The notes below the pieces were generated by a model. The model had not been told where the DNA came from. It made no database searches and saw only the letters and a program-made list of their open reading frames with translations. This document shows, piece by piece, positions 8,367 to 17,348 of a stretch of DNA of 64,000 nucleotides (the first letter of the stretch is position 1; the number at the start of each line of letters is the position of its first letter). The translations under genes and the position numbers were made by a program. Origin of the DNA: an uncultured Pseudomonadales bacterium (GTDB lineage Bacteria > Pseudomonadota > Gammaproteobacteria > Pseudomonadales > Porticoccaceae); NCBI GenBank assembly GCA_943788895.1, contig CALSRZ010000003.1:1-64000 (forward strand), in the 5' to 3' direction.

Positions 8367-8836
8367 TTGGCATCTCCATTGGTGTTTTTTAGCAGCTCAC
8401 GCAGTCGCTCTTGGTCCTGTGGGTTGACCGGTGCTTTTTCAACCACGGTGATTTTCTGGCGCTTTAAAATCCGCACTAAAATCAGCAGGCCTATCAGCAG
8501 TAAAACGATGGGCGCGAGCCACAGCGCCCAGGTATTTTGTTTTACCTGGGGACGATAGAGAATAAAGTCTGAGTAGCGATCGCTGAGGTAGGTTTTAATC
8601 TCAGCATTGCTCTTGCCCTCTTCCAATAGAAGCTGCACCTGTCTGCGTAGATCTATAGAGATTGGTGAGTTGGAGTCGGCCAGGTTCTGGTTCTGGCACT
8701 TGGGACAGCGCAATTCTTGAACTAATTGCTGGTAGCGCGGGCGCAGAGTTTCATCGGAAAAATCCACCACATCGACGCCGGCAATCAGATCGCAGGAGAT
8801 CAACAATAAAAACAGCAAGCCAAACTTATTGATCAT
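8363..8836 (-). CDS. ccmH: cytochrome c maturation protein CcmH (apocytochrome thiol reductase)
   Basis: A membrane-anchored periplasmic thioredox protein of 157 residues. A signal peptide (MINKFGLLFLLLISCDLIAG) precedes the active-site motif LRCPKCQNQNLADS, in which the CxxC pair reduces apocytochrome haem-binding cysteines. A helical bundle and one C-terminal membrane segment (TWALWLAPIVLLLIGLLILV) follow. The length matches single-domain CcmH, with CcmI as a separate protein. It overlaps ccmG by 11 bases and ccmI by 4. Confidence 0.95.
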   Translation of the reverse strand: MINKFGLLFLLLISCDLIAGVDVVDFSDETLRPRYQQLVQELRCPKCQNQNLADSNSPISIDLRRQVQLLLEEGKSNAEIKTYLSDRYSDFILYRPQVKQNTWALWLAPIVLLLIGLLILVRILKRQKITVVEKAPVNPQDQERLRELLKNTNGDAK

Positions 8837-9389
8837 TGGCTTCGTCCACTAGCTGCTTGTAGAGGTCGCGGAATTCTTTATTCCAGATACGCTCGTCGAC
8901 AACACCCACGCGGCGGTGACGGATAATTCCCTGGGCATCAACCAGGTAGGTTTCCGGTGCGCCATAAACGCCAAGATCAATACCCAGTGTTCCACGGGGA
9001 TCAAAAATATTGAACTGGTAAGGGTTGCCACGTTCAACCAGCCATTCCTTTGCCAGTATGCGATTGTCTTTGTAGTTAAGCCCGATAATCGCCACGCCCT
9101 GCTCGGCGAGACCATTTAAATAGGGATGTTCGATACGGCAGGCAAAACACCAGGTGGCCCAGATATTGACCAGAATAACCTGACCATTTTCACTGTCGCC
9201 GCGAAAATCTGCTGTACTCAGTTGGCGCTGGGGGTCATTGAGTTCTTCCAGGACAAATTCCGGAAATGGCTGGCCTACCAGGGCTGATGGCAGCTCTTGG
9301 GGGTCTTTGCCGAGACTGGAAAATAGAAATGCGCCCAGTGCTATACAGATCAGCAGCGGCACAAACAGGGTTAATCTAATTCTATCCAT
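8826..9389 (-). CDS. ccmG: cytochrome c maturation thioredoxin CcmG/DsbE
   Basis: A periplasmic, membrane-tethered thioredoxin-fold protein (187 residues) that passes reducing power to CcmH or apocytochrome c. One N-terminal anchor (LTLFVPLLICIALGAFLFSS) precedes the redox motif WATWCFACRIEHP. The acidic GVYGAPETYLVD stretch contains the cis-Pro region typical of CcmG. The start ATG overlaps the ccmF stop by one base. Confidence 0.95.
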   Translation of the reverse strand: MDRIRLTLFVPLLICIALGAFLFSSLGKDPQELPSALVGQPFPEFVLEELNDPQRQLSTADFRGDSENGQVILVNIWATWCFACRIEHPYLNGLAEQGVAIIGLNYKDNRILAKEWLVERGNPYQFNIFDPRGTLGIDLGVYGAPETYLVDAQGIIRHRRVGVVDERIWNKEFRDLYKQLVDEANDQ

Positions 9390-11407
9390 TAGGCCACCGC
9401 TCCTTGCTTACTAGTTGCTGCATTCTTTTGACGGCGGCGACGATAGCGTTTGTCCATAACGGCGAGCAATCCACCGAGACTAATCATAAGGCCGCCGAGC
9501 CAGATACAGCGCACAAAGGGTTTTACATGCAGGCGGATCGCCCAGGCATCGCCTTTTAAGGGCTCACCGAGGGAGACATAGAGATCGCGGCTAAGGCTGC
9601 CATCTATATCCGCTTCGGTCATCACCTGATTACGCGCACTGTAATTGCGTTTTTCCGGATAGAGCACGGAGATTAGCTTGCCGTTTTTATACGCGGATAT
9701 CTGTCCGCGGCTGGCGGTGTAGTTTGGTCCCTGAATATTGTCGAGGCGATCAAAGTGGAACCTATAGCCGGCAACTTCCTGACTGTCTCCGGGCACCATA
9801 CGCAGGTCTTTCTGCACATCGTAGACGGTGCTAAGGCCGACACCTAGGGCACAGACGGCAATGCCGGCATGGGCACAGAGCATGCCCCAGTAGCTGGCGG
9901 AGAGTTTTTGAATATTGCCGATTTTAAAGCCGCCATTGCTGAGCTTGTCCCAGAGATCTTCAAGACTCATGGTTACAACCCAGAAGCTGATACCAATTGT
10001 GATCACGGCGGCAATTGAGTAGTTTGCCAAGGAGATTTCCTGAGCAAAAAATAGCGATAAAAATAGCGGCAGTATCAAGCCTGCAATCAGACTGATAATC
10101 ACTGGCAGTACGCCCTTCTGACGAAGAAGCTGCAGGTCGGTTTTTTTCCAGCGGGTGAATACGGCAAACCCCATGGCGATCATTAGACCGAGAGTCAGCG
10201 GCACAAAGAAGAAGTTAAAGTACGGCGGGCCTACGGAAATTTTGCCCATATCGAGGACATCGGCAATCAGTGGGTAGAGGGTGCCAACGAGGATCATCGC
10301 CGTGGCTGTGACCAGCAGTATATTGTTGAACAGCAGGTGCATTTCTCGCGACCAGCCGCTAAAGCTTGCGGCCTCTGAATGCCCTGACTGGCTCTGCATA
10401 TCCGGGCCACGCAGGGCAAATAATAGCAGTGAACCGCCGACCACCAGACCTAAAAAGGCGAGGATAAATACACCGCGCTCGGGATCACTGGCAAAGGCAT
10501 GTACCGAGGTGAGTACGCCGGAGCGCACTAAGAAGGTTCCGAGCAGGCTTAGGGAAAATGCCAGTATGGCCAGCAACAATGTCCAGCTGCGGAATACGCC
10601 GCGCTTTTCGGTGGCGGAGATACTGTGGACCAAGGCAGTACCAACTAACCATGGCATAAAGGAGGCATTTTCAACCGGATCCCAAAACCACCAGCCGCCC
10701 CAGCCCAGTTCGTAGTAGGCCCACCAGCTGCCGAGGGTGATGCCGATAGTCAGAAATACCCATGCGGTGTTGATCCAGGGTCGCGACCAGCGCGCCCAGG
10801 CACTGTCGAATTGTCCGCCAATTAGCGCGGCGACGGCAAAGGCAAAGGGCACAGAAAAGCCGACATAGCCCATATAGAGCATCGGTGGATGGATGATCAG
10901 GCCAATATCCTGCAACAGTGGATTTAGGTCACCACCTTCAACTGGAGAGAATGGCAGGATGCGGGCAAAAGGATTGGAGGTGAGCAGTAAGAACAGGGCA
11001 AAACCCACGGCGATAGCGCCGAGAATCGAGAGTACTCGCGCAGATAAAACCAGTGGCAGATGGCGGCTGTATATTGCTACGGCTGCAGACCAACCGGCGA
11101 GTATCAATGCCCAGAGCAGTAGCGATCCCTCGTGAGCACCCCAGACGGCACTGAATTTAAAGTGATCTGGCAACAATGTGTTGGAGTTGTTGGCAACATA
11201 TTGCAGGGAGAAGTCATCTTGCAGAAAGGCGGTGGCCAGACAGGCAAATGACAGGGCTAAAATCACAAATTGGCCAAGTGCTAGCGAATGGCCAAGGCGC
11301 ATCCAGGAGCGGTATCCGGCAAATGATCCAACCATGGGCACAATTGCCTGCACCACTGCCAGACAGAGTGCGACTATAAGTGCGCTATGACCAAGCTCTG
11401 CTGTCAT
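9389..11407 (-). CDS. ccmF: haem lyase subunit CcmF
   Basis: A polytopic inner-membrane protein of 672 residues that ligates haem from holo-CcmE to apocytochrome c. The WWD haem-handling motif is present (WGGWWFWDPVENASFMPWL), as are many hydrophobic segments along the chain and a large periplasmic loop near the C-terminus (about 520-625, ending LYVSLGEPLKGDAWAIRLHV). Size and order fit CcmF exactly. Start and stop overlap ccmE (4 bases) and ccmG (1 base). Confidence 0.97.
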   Translation of the reverse strand: MTAELGHSALIVALCLAVVQAIVPMVGSFAGYRSWMRLGHSLALGQFVILALSFACLATAFLQDDFSLQYVANNSNTLLPDHFKFSAVWGAHEGSLLLWALILAGWSAAVAIYSRHLPLVLSARVLSILGAIAVGFALFLLLTSNPFARILPFSPVEGGDLNPLLQDIGLIIHPPMLYMGYVGFSVPFAFAVAALIGGQFDSAWARWSRPWINTAWVFLTIGITLGSWWAYYELGWGGWWFWDPVENASFMPWLVGTALVHSISATEKRGVFRSWTLLLAILAFSLSLLGTFLVRSGVLTSVHAFASDPERGVFILAFLGLVVGGSLLLFALRGPDMQSQSGHSEAASFSGWSREMHLLFNNILLVTATAMILVGTLYPLIADVLDMGKISVGPPYFNFFFVPLTLGLMIAMGFAVFTRWKKTDLQLLRQKGVLPVIISLIAGLILPLFLSLFFAQEISLANYSIAAVITIGISFWVVTMSLEDLWDKLSNGGFKIGNIQKLSASYWGMLCAHAGIAVCALGVGLSTVYDVQKDLRMVPGDSQEVAGYRFHFDRLDNIQGPNYTASRGQISAYKNGKLISVLYPEKRNYSARNQVMTEADIDGSLSRDLYVSLGEPLKGDAWAIRLHVKPFVRCIWLGGLMISLGGLLAVMDKRYRRRRQKNAATSKQGAVA

Positions 11408-11916
11408 TCAGGGCTGTCCTTATAGTATTTTTTGTTCTCGCCATTAAGCGGCTCTTTATTAAGCTCTTCGCTAAGGGCTTCCTGCTTGCGCTTATAGGCT
11501 TCATTCATCGCATCGGCAACTTCGGGAGGTGTGTAGTTTTCGTCGTGCTTGGCAAGTATCTGGGTAGCCTGCAAAACTAAATTTTCATCAACTTTTCCTG
11601 AGGCTATCGCCGCTTCGCCTTCGGTAAATAGGTCGGGCAGTATGCCGGTGTATTCGACGGTCAAGTTGTCTATGCCATCGGTAATTTGAAACTGCACCCA
11701 GAGTGAATCGTCGGCACGTTTTAGACTGCCGTCAACGACCATGCCTCCAGCGCGAAGATAAACATCCTGCGGGGCTTCAGCGGAGACAATCTGTTCGGGG
11801 GTATAGAAGAAGTTGCCGTTTTCACGCAGCATATACAGCACTAATCCGACAACAACGGTGGTGGCGACAACAATTAATATAACCAGCTGTAGACGCTGTT
11901 TACGCAGTGGGTGCAT
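11404..11916 (-). CDS. ccmE: haem chaperone CcmE
   Basis: A membrane-anchored periplasmic OB-fold protein (170 residues) that carries haem covalently on a histidine. One N-terminal anchor (LQLVILIVVATTVVVGLVLY) is followed by the beta barrel (RAGGMVVDGSLKR, DNLTVEYTGILPDLFTEGEA) and the haem-binding motif LAKHDENYTPPEV, where the His and Tyr are the known haem contacts. The C-terminal tail is charged and flexible. It sits between ccmD and ccmF with 1- and 4-base overlaps. Confidence 0.97.
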   Translation of the reverse strand: MHPLRKQRLQLVILIVVATTVVVGLVLYMLRENGNFFYTPEQIVSAEAPQDVYLRAGGMVVDGSLKRADDSLWVQFQITDGIDNLTVEYTGILPDLFTEGEAAIASGKVDENLVLQATQILAKHDENYTPPEVADAMNEAYKRKQEALSEELNKEPLNGENKKYYKDSPE

Positions 11917-12131
11917 TAGCTCTCTCTCTGAGTATTTGTCGTTGAGGTCTGGCGAGCACGCTCGCGGAGAATATCTCTGGCGACTTCTTTAAGCAGTGCG
12001 CGGCGACTGAGTATGGGGGCCACTATCAGCCAGCCAAGAACCAGCAGTGAAATAATCACTGCCGACCAGACATAGATGCCGTGGCCGTCCATTGTCAGTA
12101 GGTCTTGAAAACTCGCAAAGTACATAGTCAT
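11916..12131 (-). CDS. ccmD: haem exporter accessory protein CcmD
   Basis: A 71-residue single-span membrane protein required to release holo-CcmE from the CcmABC complex. FASFQDLLTMDGHGIYVW before the membrane helix is the family mark. The C-terminal cytosolic tail is basic (LLKEVARDILRERARQ). It overlaps ccmC by 4 bases and ccmE by 1. Confidence 0.93.
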   Translation of the reverse strand: MTMYFASFQDLLTMDGHGIYVWSAVIISLLVLGWLIVAPILSRRALLKEVARDILRERARQTSTTNTQRES

Positions 12132-12877
12132 GACCGCGCCTCGGGCTCTATCAATTCACGCACCCAGGCCGTTTTGCGCTCGCGGCGCAGTATCTCGCTG
12201 CGGGTGTGCAATATCAGCGCCACGGCATAAAACAGATAGAAGCCGATAATCATCACCAGCAGCGGCAAAAACATATCTATATGCATACTCGGCGCGGAGG
12301 TAAATTTGATGGTGGCGGGTTGATGCAAGGTGTACCACCAGTCCACCGACTTATAAATAATCGGAATATTGACTGTGCCTACAAGTGCCAGTATGGCGCC
12401 GGCTTTACTGGCGGCATCAATGCTGTGATAGGCGTACTGCAGGGCCATTACGCCGAGATACAGAAATAGCAGTATTAACATTGAGGTAATACGCGCATCC
12501 CAAACCCAGTAGGTGCCCCAGGTGGGCTTGCCCCAGATAGCGCCTGTTAATAGTGCAATAAATGTCAGCGCGGCACCAATTGGCGCGGCGGATTTCATCA
12601 CCATATAGGAGAGCTTCATTTTCCAGATCAGACCTACGGCACCGGCGATAGCCATGATGTAGTAACCGGCAAGGGCTAAAAATGAGGCTGGCACATGGAT
12701 ATAGATAATTCTAAAACTGTTGCCCTGCTTGGCATCCGCTGGGGCAATTGCCAGACCCCAGACCAGTCCACTGATCAGTACCGCTGCCGCTATTAAAGCA
12801 AGCAGGGGCAGCCAGCGCGTGCTGGTCTGATAAAACCAGCGCGGTGATCCAAGACGGTGAAACCATTGCCAACTCAT
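12128..12877 (-). CDS. ccmC: haem transporter subunit CcmC
   Basis: A six-span membrane protein of 249 residues that loads haem onto CcmE. The tryptophan-rich haem site is clear (WGKPTWGTYWVWDARITSML), flanked by two periplasmic histidines (YIHVPASFLAL and AYHSIDAASKAG). It works with CcmA, CcmB and CcmD. The gap to ccmB is 14 bases. Confidence 0.97.
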   Translation of the reverse strand: MSWQWFHRLGSPRWFYQTSTRWLPLLALIAAAVLISGLVWGLAIAPADAKQGNSFRIIYIHVPASFLALAGYYIMAIAGAVGLIWKMKLSYMVMKSAAPIGAALTFIALLTGAIWGKPTWGTYWVWDARITSMLILLFLYLGVMALQYAYHSIDAASKAGAILALVGTVNIPIIYKSVDWWYTLHQPATIKFTSAPSMHIDMFLPLLVMIIGFYLFYAVALILHTRSEILRRERKTAWVRELIEPEARS

Positions 12878-12891
12878 ATCTTTTCCTTTCT

Positions 12892-13575
12892 CTAATTGGC
12901 GCTAGTAATGCGCAGCGCACCGGCCACAGCCAGTGGGCAAAGTGCTACAGAGGCGGCAAATAACGCCCCGAGTATGGCCAGCGGTGGCAGCCAGTTAAGC
13001 CCATCAATGGCATAGGTGACCGTCGCTGTTCCAAAAATAATCACTGGCATATACAGCGGAATAACCAGTAGCGATAACAACAGGCCGCCTTTGCGTAATG
13101 AGACGGTTAAGGCTGCTCCCACTGCGCCAGTGAGACTTAAACAGGCGGTGCCAAGTGCCAGACTACAGAGCATTGGCAGATAGCCAGCGGTCGGCAGTGA
13201 TAGCATCAGCCCCAACAATGGTGAAGCCAGTGTCAGCGGCAATCCGGTGGTCAGCCAGTGGGCGGTTATTTTACCCAACACTGGCATCGGCAGTAACTGT
13301 GGGGTTATTAACAGCTGCTCTAAGGAACCATCCTGATAGTCACTGGCAAATAAACCATCGACCGATAGCAGCGTTGCCAGCAGTGCCATTACCCAGATCA
13401 TGCCTGCGGCAATTTCTGCCAGCTGTGCAGACTCGGGGGTTAGCCCGAGGGGGATCAGGGTCGAGACCATCACAAAGAATATCAACGAACTGGCGGCTTC
13501 ACCGCGACGGCGATAGGCCAGTAACAGGTCGCGCTTTAACCATGCGCTGTATCCGCTGTTGATTGAGTGGGCCAT
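12892..13575 (-). CDS. ccmB: haem exporter membrane subunit CcmB
   Basis: A 227-residue integral membrane permease, the partner of the CcmA ATPase. The family features are visible: LLLAYRRRGEAASSLIFFVM at the start and DYQDGSLEQLLITPQLL in a cytosolic loop that contacts the ATPase, followed by four hydrophobic segments. The start overlaps the ccmA stop by one base. Confidence 0.96.
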   Translation of the reverse strand: MAHSINSGYSAWLKRDLLLAYRRRGEAASSLIFFVMVSTLIPLGLTPESAQLAEIAAGMIWVMALLATLLSVDGLFASDYQDGSLEQLLITPQLLPMPVLGKITAHWLTTGLPLTLASPLLGLMLSLPTAGYLPMLCSLALGTACLSLTGAVGAALTVSLRKGGLLLSLLVIPLYMPVIIFGTATVTYAIDGLNWLPPLAILGALFAASVALCPLAVAGALRITSAN

Positions 13576-14216
13576 TATGCTACCTGCCCCAGTTCTGAGC
13601 TCAGGCTATATTTACGCAGGTTGTTGAGGCTCAGATCTTGATGACTGGTCAGCACGACCGCCCCGCCCCGGTTGAGATGTTCTTGCAGGCGCTGCTCAAG
13701 GAAACTGACACCCTGCTTGTCGATGGCGGTAAAGGGTTCATCGAGATACCAGAGCGTGGCTTCACTGATCAGCAGGCGCGCCAGTGCCACTCGTCGGTGC
13801 TGACCGGCAGACAGTGCATAACAGGGAATATCGGTGTAACCGGACAGACCTACGCCATCGAGTGCTTCTGCGATTGTCAGCTGATTGGTTTTTACCGCGC
13901 TGTTAATCATCCAGCGCAGATTTTCCTCGGCGCTGAGGGTTAATTTTACTGCCGGTTGGTGACCTATATAGAGCATATCGGAGAGATATTGATAGCGGCA
14001 CTTGGATACGCCTACGCCGCTGTAGAGGATGCTTCCAGCACTGGGTTGCAGTGCCGTTGTCAGCAGTCGCAGCAATGTGGTTTTGCCGCTGCCATTGGCG
14101 CCTTCAATCTGCAGTATCTCGCCAGAATTCAGGCTCAGGTTGACCTTCTCAAGCAGACAGCTGTCGTCGCGCTCAAAGGCGAGATTATCTACTTTTAAAA
14201 GGGGTGATTGCGACAA
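13575..14216 (-). CDS. ccmA: haem exporter ATP-binding subunit CcmA
   Basis: First gene of the ccm operon. It is an ABC ATPase of 213 residues with Walker A GANGSGKTTLLRLL, signature ALSAGQHRRVALARLL and Walker B ATLWYLDEPFTAID, plus an H-loop His in VLTSHQDLSL. Ser-Ala-Gly in the signature is a small deviation seen in CcmA proteins. It energises holo-CcmE release. No promoter could be assigned confidently in the 150 bases upstream. Confidence 0.97.
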   Translation of the reverse strand: MSQSPLLKVDNLAFERDDSCLLEKVNLSLNSGEILQIEGANGSGKTTLLRLLTTALQPSAGSILYSGVGVSKCRYQYLSDMLYIGHQPAVKLTLSAEENLRWMINSAVKTNQLTIAEALDGVGLSGYTDIPCYALSAGQHRRVALARLLISEATLWYLDEPFTAIDKQGVSFLEQRLQEHLNRGGAVVLTSHQDLSLNNLRKYSLSSELGQVA

Positions 14217-14366
14217 CGGAAGTTCCCGGGCTCAATGAATTTTCTTGGTCGGGCATTATGCCAAAAATAGCTTACAAATGTTGCTAAAAATACGCTACCG
14301 CAAAATACAGTGTCTCGCTGAGCACCGCTTTGTGGGACAAGCCTTGTCTCGGGGACTAACGAGCAA

Positions 14367-14537
14367 CTAATCCAGGTCGAAGTCATAGTCACTGGTTTGT
14401 TTGTTGACCCTCGACTGTTCGAGGCGCTCTTCAAGACGCCGCCGTGCGCTAGCACAGAGTTCAACTTTGTCTCTGGGTGAGGCTGAAGCAGTTTCATCCT
14501 CAACGAAATCTTGATCAAAATCGTCATCGTCGTTCAT
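14367..14537 (-). CDS. small acidic/charged protein, possibly PA3496-like
   Basis: A 56-residue frame that starts at the ATG at 14537 with MNDDDDFDQDFVEDETASAS, has a basic predicted helix (ARRRLEERLEQSRVN) and ends in an acidic tail SDYDFDLD. Polar ends around one RRxxEERLE helix resemble the small PA3496-type putative regulatory proteins of pseudomonads; this is a tentative match from memory. It sits 150 bases upstream of ccmA on the same strand. Balanced codon use and the coherent sequence make it a plausible gene. Confidence 0.55.
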   Translation of the reverse strand: MNDDDDFDQDFVEDETASASPRDKVELCASARRRLEERLEQSRVNKQTSDYDFDLD

Positions 14538-14719
14538 ATTATCGCCTTAAAACCCTTATCAATGACCACAACACTGGTGACTAAATAGTGCGCAAAATGA
14601 TAATTTAGTGCGCCCCTGAAACTATCTCTTTTTTTACGGTCAAACCAGTACTTACAGACCAGCCGTATAAAATATAAATTTTAAGATTTAAATTTTTTCC
14701 CATCAGAGGAACGCCAACC

Positions 14720-15379
14720 ATGAAAAATCACTGCTTTTTGTTCTCTGCGATTATTGCCCCTGTTTATTGCACTCTTCTTACATGCCTGACCATTGCCCTT
14801 GTCGTCGCTACACCAGCTGCAAGCTATGCAGAGGAGCGCACCGCAACTTTTGCCGGCGGTTGTTTTTGGTGCTCGGAGAGTGATTTTGAAAAGCTTGATG
14901 GGGTTGTATCTGTCGCTTCTGGCTATATTGGCGGTCATGTCAAGAACCCGACTTACAAACAGGTTTCCTCCGGCCAAACAGGCCATACCGAGGGGGTGCA
15001 GATAATTTTCGACAATGACAAAATCAGTTACCAGATTTTGCTTGAAGAGTTCTGGAAGAGTATCGATCCGACCGATAGTGGCGGACAGTTTTGTGATCGC
15101 GGTCAGCAGTATCGCAGTGAAATCTTCTATCACAACGAGCGGCAAAAACAGGCTGCAGAAAGCTCCCTACAGGCGCTGGATAAAAGTGGCGAACTGGGCA
15201 CTCCAGTAGCAACAAAAATCACTGCTGCGAGTATTTTTTATCCGGCGGAGGACTATCATCAGGATTACTATCTAAAAAACCCAATACGCTACAATTATTA
15301 CCGCTGGGGCTGCGGACGCGACCAGCGGCTTGAAGAGCTCTGGGGAAAGGTTGTTGAGGCGAATAAGCCCGCTGGTTAA
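14720..15379 (+). CDS. msrA: peptide-methionine (S)-S-oxide reductase MsrA, exported
   Basis: Repairs oxidised methionine (S-epimer) in proteins. The catalytic motif TFAGGCFWCSESDF holds the nucleophilic Cys, and GYIGGHVKNPTYKQVSSGQT plus GHTEGVQI are standard MsrA blocks. Unlike the cytosolic form, this 219-residue copy begins with a signal peptide of about 37 residues ending PAASYAEE, so it should act in the periplasm. There is a GAGG ribosome site 9 bases before the ATG. Cys near the C-terminus (YRWGCGRDQRL) may be the resolving residue. It converges on uspE across a likely shared terminator. Confidence 0.93.
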   Translation: MKNHCFLFSAIIAPVYCTLLTCLTIALVVATPAASYAEERTATFAGGCFWCSESDFEKLDGVVSVASGYIGGHVKNPTYKQVSSGQTGHTEGVQIIFDNDKISYQILLEEFWKSIDPTDSGGQFCDRGQQYRSEIFYHNERQKQAAESSLQALDKSGELGTPVATKITAASIFYPAEDYHQDYYLKNPIRYNYYRWGCGRDQRLEELWGKVVEANKPAG

Positions 15380-15399
15380 TAAGCTATCAACGGGCTTTT
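15365..15399. terminator. bidirectional terminator between msrA and uspE
   Basis: AAGCCCG / CGGGCTT (7 bp, 19-base loop) followed by TTTT. The msrA stop codon lies within the loop. The opposite strand also reads AAAAGCCCG, so the hairpin could end both convergent transcripts. Confidence 0.5.
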
Positions 15400-15422
15400 A
15401 ATGGGCTCTTTGTAATGAGCTG

Positions 15423-16331
15423 TTAATGTACGACTAAAACATCGCCAAGCACATGATGAATGACTTTTTCCGAGGTGTTGCCAAATAGTTTGGCGGCCAC
15501 CTTGCCCGGCAGACTGCGAGCGGCGGCGCTACCTATAACCAGTACCCCACTGGCACCGACGGCATCGGCCATCTCTGTATCGACAAAGCCGGTTCTAACT
15601 TCGGATAAATCCGCTTCAATACCTATTTTATCCAGAGCTTCATTGAGTATCTGCTGGGCGCGCTCAAGGGCTTCCTCACCCATATCTGCCAGCGCGTAGG
15701 GAAACTGCCCGGGCATTGCTGGAACCGGTGCGACCATGACCTGAGAGTTTAACCAGTCGGGAATCACCGAGACTACATGCAGCTCCACCCCCAGAGCCAG
15801 AGAGAGATCCCTAGCCTTTAACAGGACTCGCTCACCCAGCTGGCGATGCTCTGGACTCTCCTCCAAAGTGCTAAAGGCGGCAACCACCTTATCTATAGGC
15901 TCAGCCGCATCATTGACCAACCACACTGGGCAGCTGGCTTCGCGAAGCAGATGCCAATCTTCGGGCGTGTGGAGAAATTCCGCTATACGGGAATGGCGAT
16001 GCACCGCTTTGACAATAAGATCTGCGGAGATTTTTTTCGCTTCGACTACAACACTGAAATGCCAGCGCCGTCCCCAGTGCATAGTCGATGAGAAACGACC
16101 ACCAAATTTGTCGGTAAGCACGCGCAGCTTAACCTCGGCCTCATCCAGAATTGCCTGCTTTACCTCGGCGTAATTATCAAAGCCAACATAACGATTCAGC
16201 TCTTCTATAGAGTCGTAGACAACCATAAACAGGTGGATATCTCCGCCATTGGTTGTGGCTACTTGAACAGCCTGCCCGAGGACATGCTCATCACTCTCCG
16301 AGCCATCCAGAACTACTAGAATATTTTTCAT
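15423..16331 (-). CDS. uspE: tandem universal stress protein (UspE type)
   Basis: A 302-residue cytosolic protein with two Usp domains. The first starts MKNILVVLDGSESDEHVLGQ and the second follows the VVAAFSTLEESPEHRQLGER segment at about residue 150. The second ends with VLVIGSAAARSLPG and VAAKLFGNTSEKVIHHVLGD. The Gly-rich end of domain 2 resembles the ATP-binding type. It is divergent from an fnr-like gene, the same pairing as uspE-fnr in Escherichia coli. An FNR box lies in the shared gap, so anaerobic control is plausible. Confidence 0.88.
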   Translation of the reverse strand: MKNILVVLDGSESDEHVLGQAVQVATTNGGDIHLFMVVYDSIEELNRYVGFDNYAEVKQAILDEAEVKLRVLTDKFGGRFSSTMHWGRRWHFSVVVEAKKISADLIVKAVHRHSRIAEFLHTPEDWHLLREASCPVWLVNDAAEPIDKVVAAFSTLEESPEHRQLGERVLLKARDLSLALGVELHVVSVIPDWLNSQVMVAPVPAMPGQFPYALADMGEEALERAQQILNEALDKIGIEADLSEVRTGFVDTEMADAVGASGVLVIGSAAARSLPGKVAAKLFGNTSEKVIHHVLGDVLVVH

Positions 16332-16416
16332 TTAACTCCCCTGTAAAGACCCTGTGGACATTATTTTTAGTGTAGTCGGCAAACTCTAACCCGGTGAAAA
16401 TCCAGTGAAAATCAAA

Positions 16417-16430
16417 CTGATTTAGATCAA
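16417..16430. promoter_or_regulatory. FNR/Anr binding site between uspE and fnr
   Basis: CTGAT-TTAG-ATCAA matches the FNR consensus TTGAT-N4-ATCAA in 9 of 10 positions. The site is 86 bases upstream of uspE and 63 upstream of fnr, so it could serve either or both (activation of uspE, autoregulation of fnr). Confidence 0.7.
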
Positions 16431-16492
16431 CTCAGCGTCTATACTTGTGATTAAAGGTTTGTGTTGGAATTTATTTTATTAAGGATGATATT

Positions 16493-17227
16493 TTGAAAAG
16501 CGTCGAGAATGTCTATACCAACCCGGTCAGCTGCCGTGACTGCCGAATGAACACCTTATGTATTCCTCTCTCACTCAGATCGGAGGAACTGTACAAACTG
16601 GACCAGATTATTCAACGCGGTAGCCCCTATAGAGAGAAACATGCCGTTTTTAACAGCGGCGAAAAATTCACTGCCGTCTACGCTATTCGCAGCGGCTCTA
16701 TAAAGTCATTCTGTATTGACAATGATGGCAGAGAGCAGGTGACAGGTTTCTATCTACCCGGAGAGATTTTTGGCTGGGATGGCCTTGCCGAAAACTATTA
16801 TCTAAATACAGCTGTTGCCATGGAAACCACTTCCGTCTGTGAGATCCCCTACAAACAGCTGGACCTTCTCAGCGCAACCATTCCCTCCATCCACAAACAT
16901 ATGATGAAACTGATCGGCAGAGAGATCGGCGCCGATCAAAAACTGATTGCTCTGCTGGCAGGAAATTCTGCTCATCAGCGCATCGCCAGCCTGCTGCTGA
17001 GCCTCTCAGCACGCCTGGCTCAACAAAAGCTCTCTTCAACCCGCTTTCGGCTGCCGATGTCCCGCGGCGAGATCAGCAACTATCTGGGCCTGACGGTTGA
17101 AACTGTCAGCCGTGGCTTTAGCCATTTCCAGAGAGAGGGCTACCTGCTAGTCAACAAGAAAGAGATCGAAATAATTGATAAGCCAGGTCTTGAGCAGCTA
17201 CTGACTAACCCCGAGGAATGTGCATAA
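16493..17227 (+). CDS. fnr: oxygen-sensing regulator Fnr/Anr
   Basis: A CRP/FNR-family regulator of 244 residues that switches genes at low oxygen through a [4Fe-4S] cluster. All four ligands are present: Cys residues in the N-terminal SCRDCRMNTLC and the internal Cys in TTSVCEIPY. The cyclic-nucleotide-like domain follows (ITGFYLPGEIFG-like stretch, read here as VTGFYLPGEIFGWDGLAEN). The C-terminal winged helix has MSRGEISNYLGLTVETVSR, with the Glu and Arg that read TTGAT half sites. The start is a TTG at 16493, 7 bases after AAGGA; the nearby ATG at 16487 is out of frame. An FNR box precedes it. Confidence 0.95.
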   Translation: MKSVENVYTNPVSCRDCRMNTLCIPLSLRSEELYKLDQIIQRGSPYREKHAVFNSGEKFTAVYAIRSGSIKSFCIDNDGREQVTGFYLPGEIFGWDGLAENYYLNTAVAMETTSVCEIPYKQLDLLSATIPSIHKHMMKLIGREIGADQKLIALLAGNSAHQRIASLLLSLSARLAQQKLSSTRFRLPMSRGEISNYLGLTVETVSRGFSHFQREGYLLVNKKEIEIIDKPGLEQLLTNPEECA

Positions 17228-17348
17228 ACTCCCTGCACCGGTATTGCCTCCACCAGTATTGATTGAGGTGAACTGCGGCGCGTCTTACAATGCGGTAAAT
17301 TTAGTGCCATAAAAATAACTGCCTAAAGCAAAAGCATTGGAATCCCGG

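Noticed and set aside
10281-10715. Open frame of 144 codons antisense to ccmF
   Set aside because: It is complementary to the conserved WWD region of ccmF and shows no family features.
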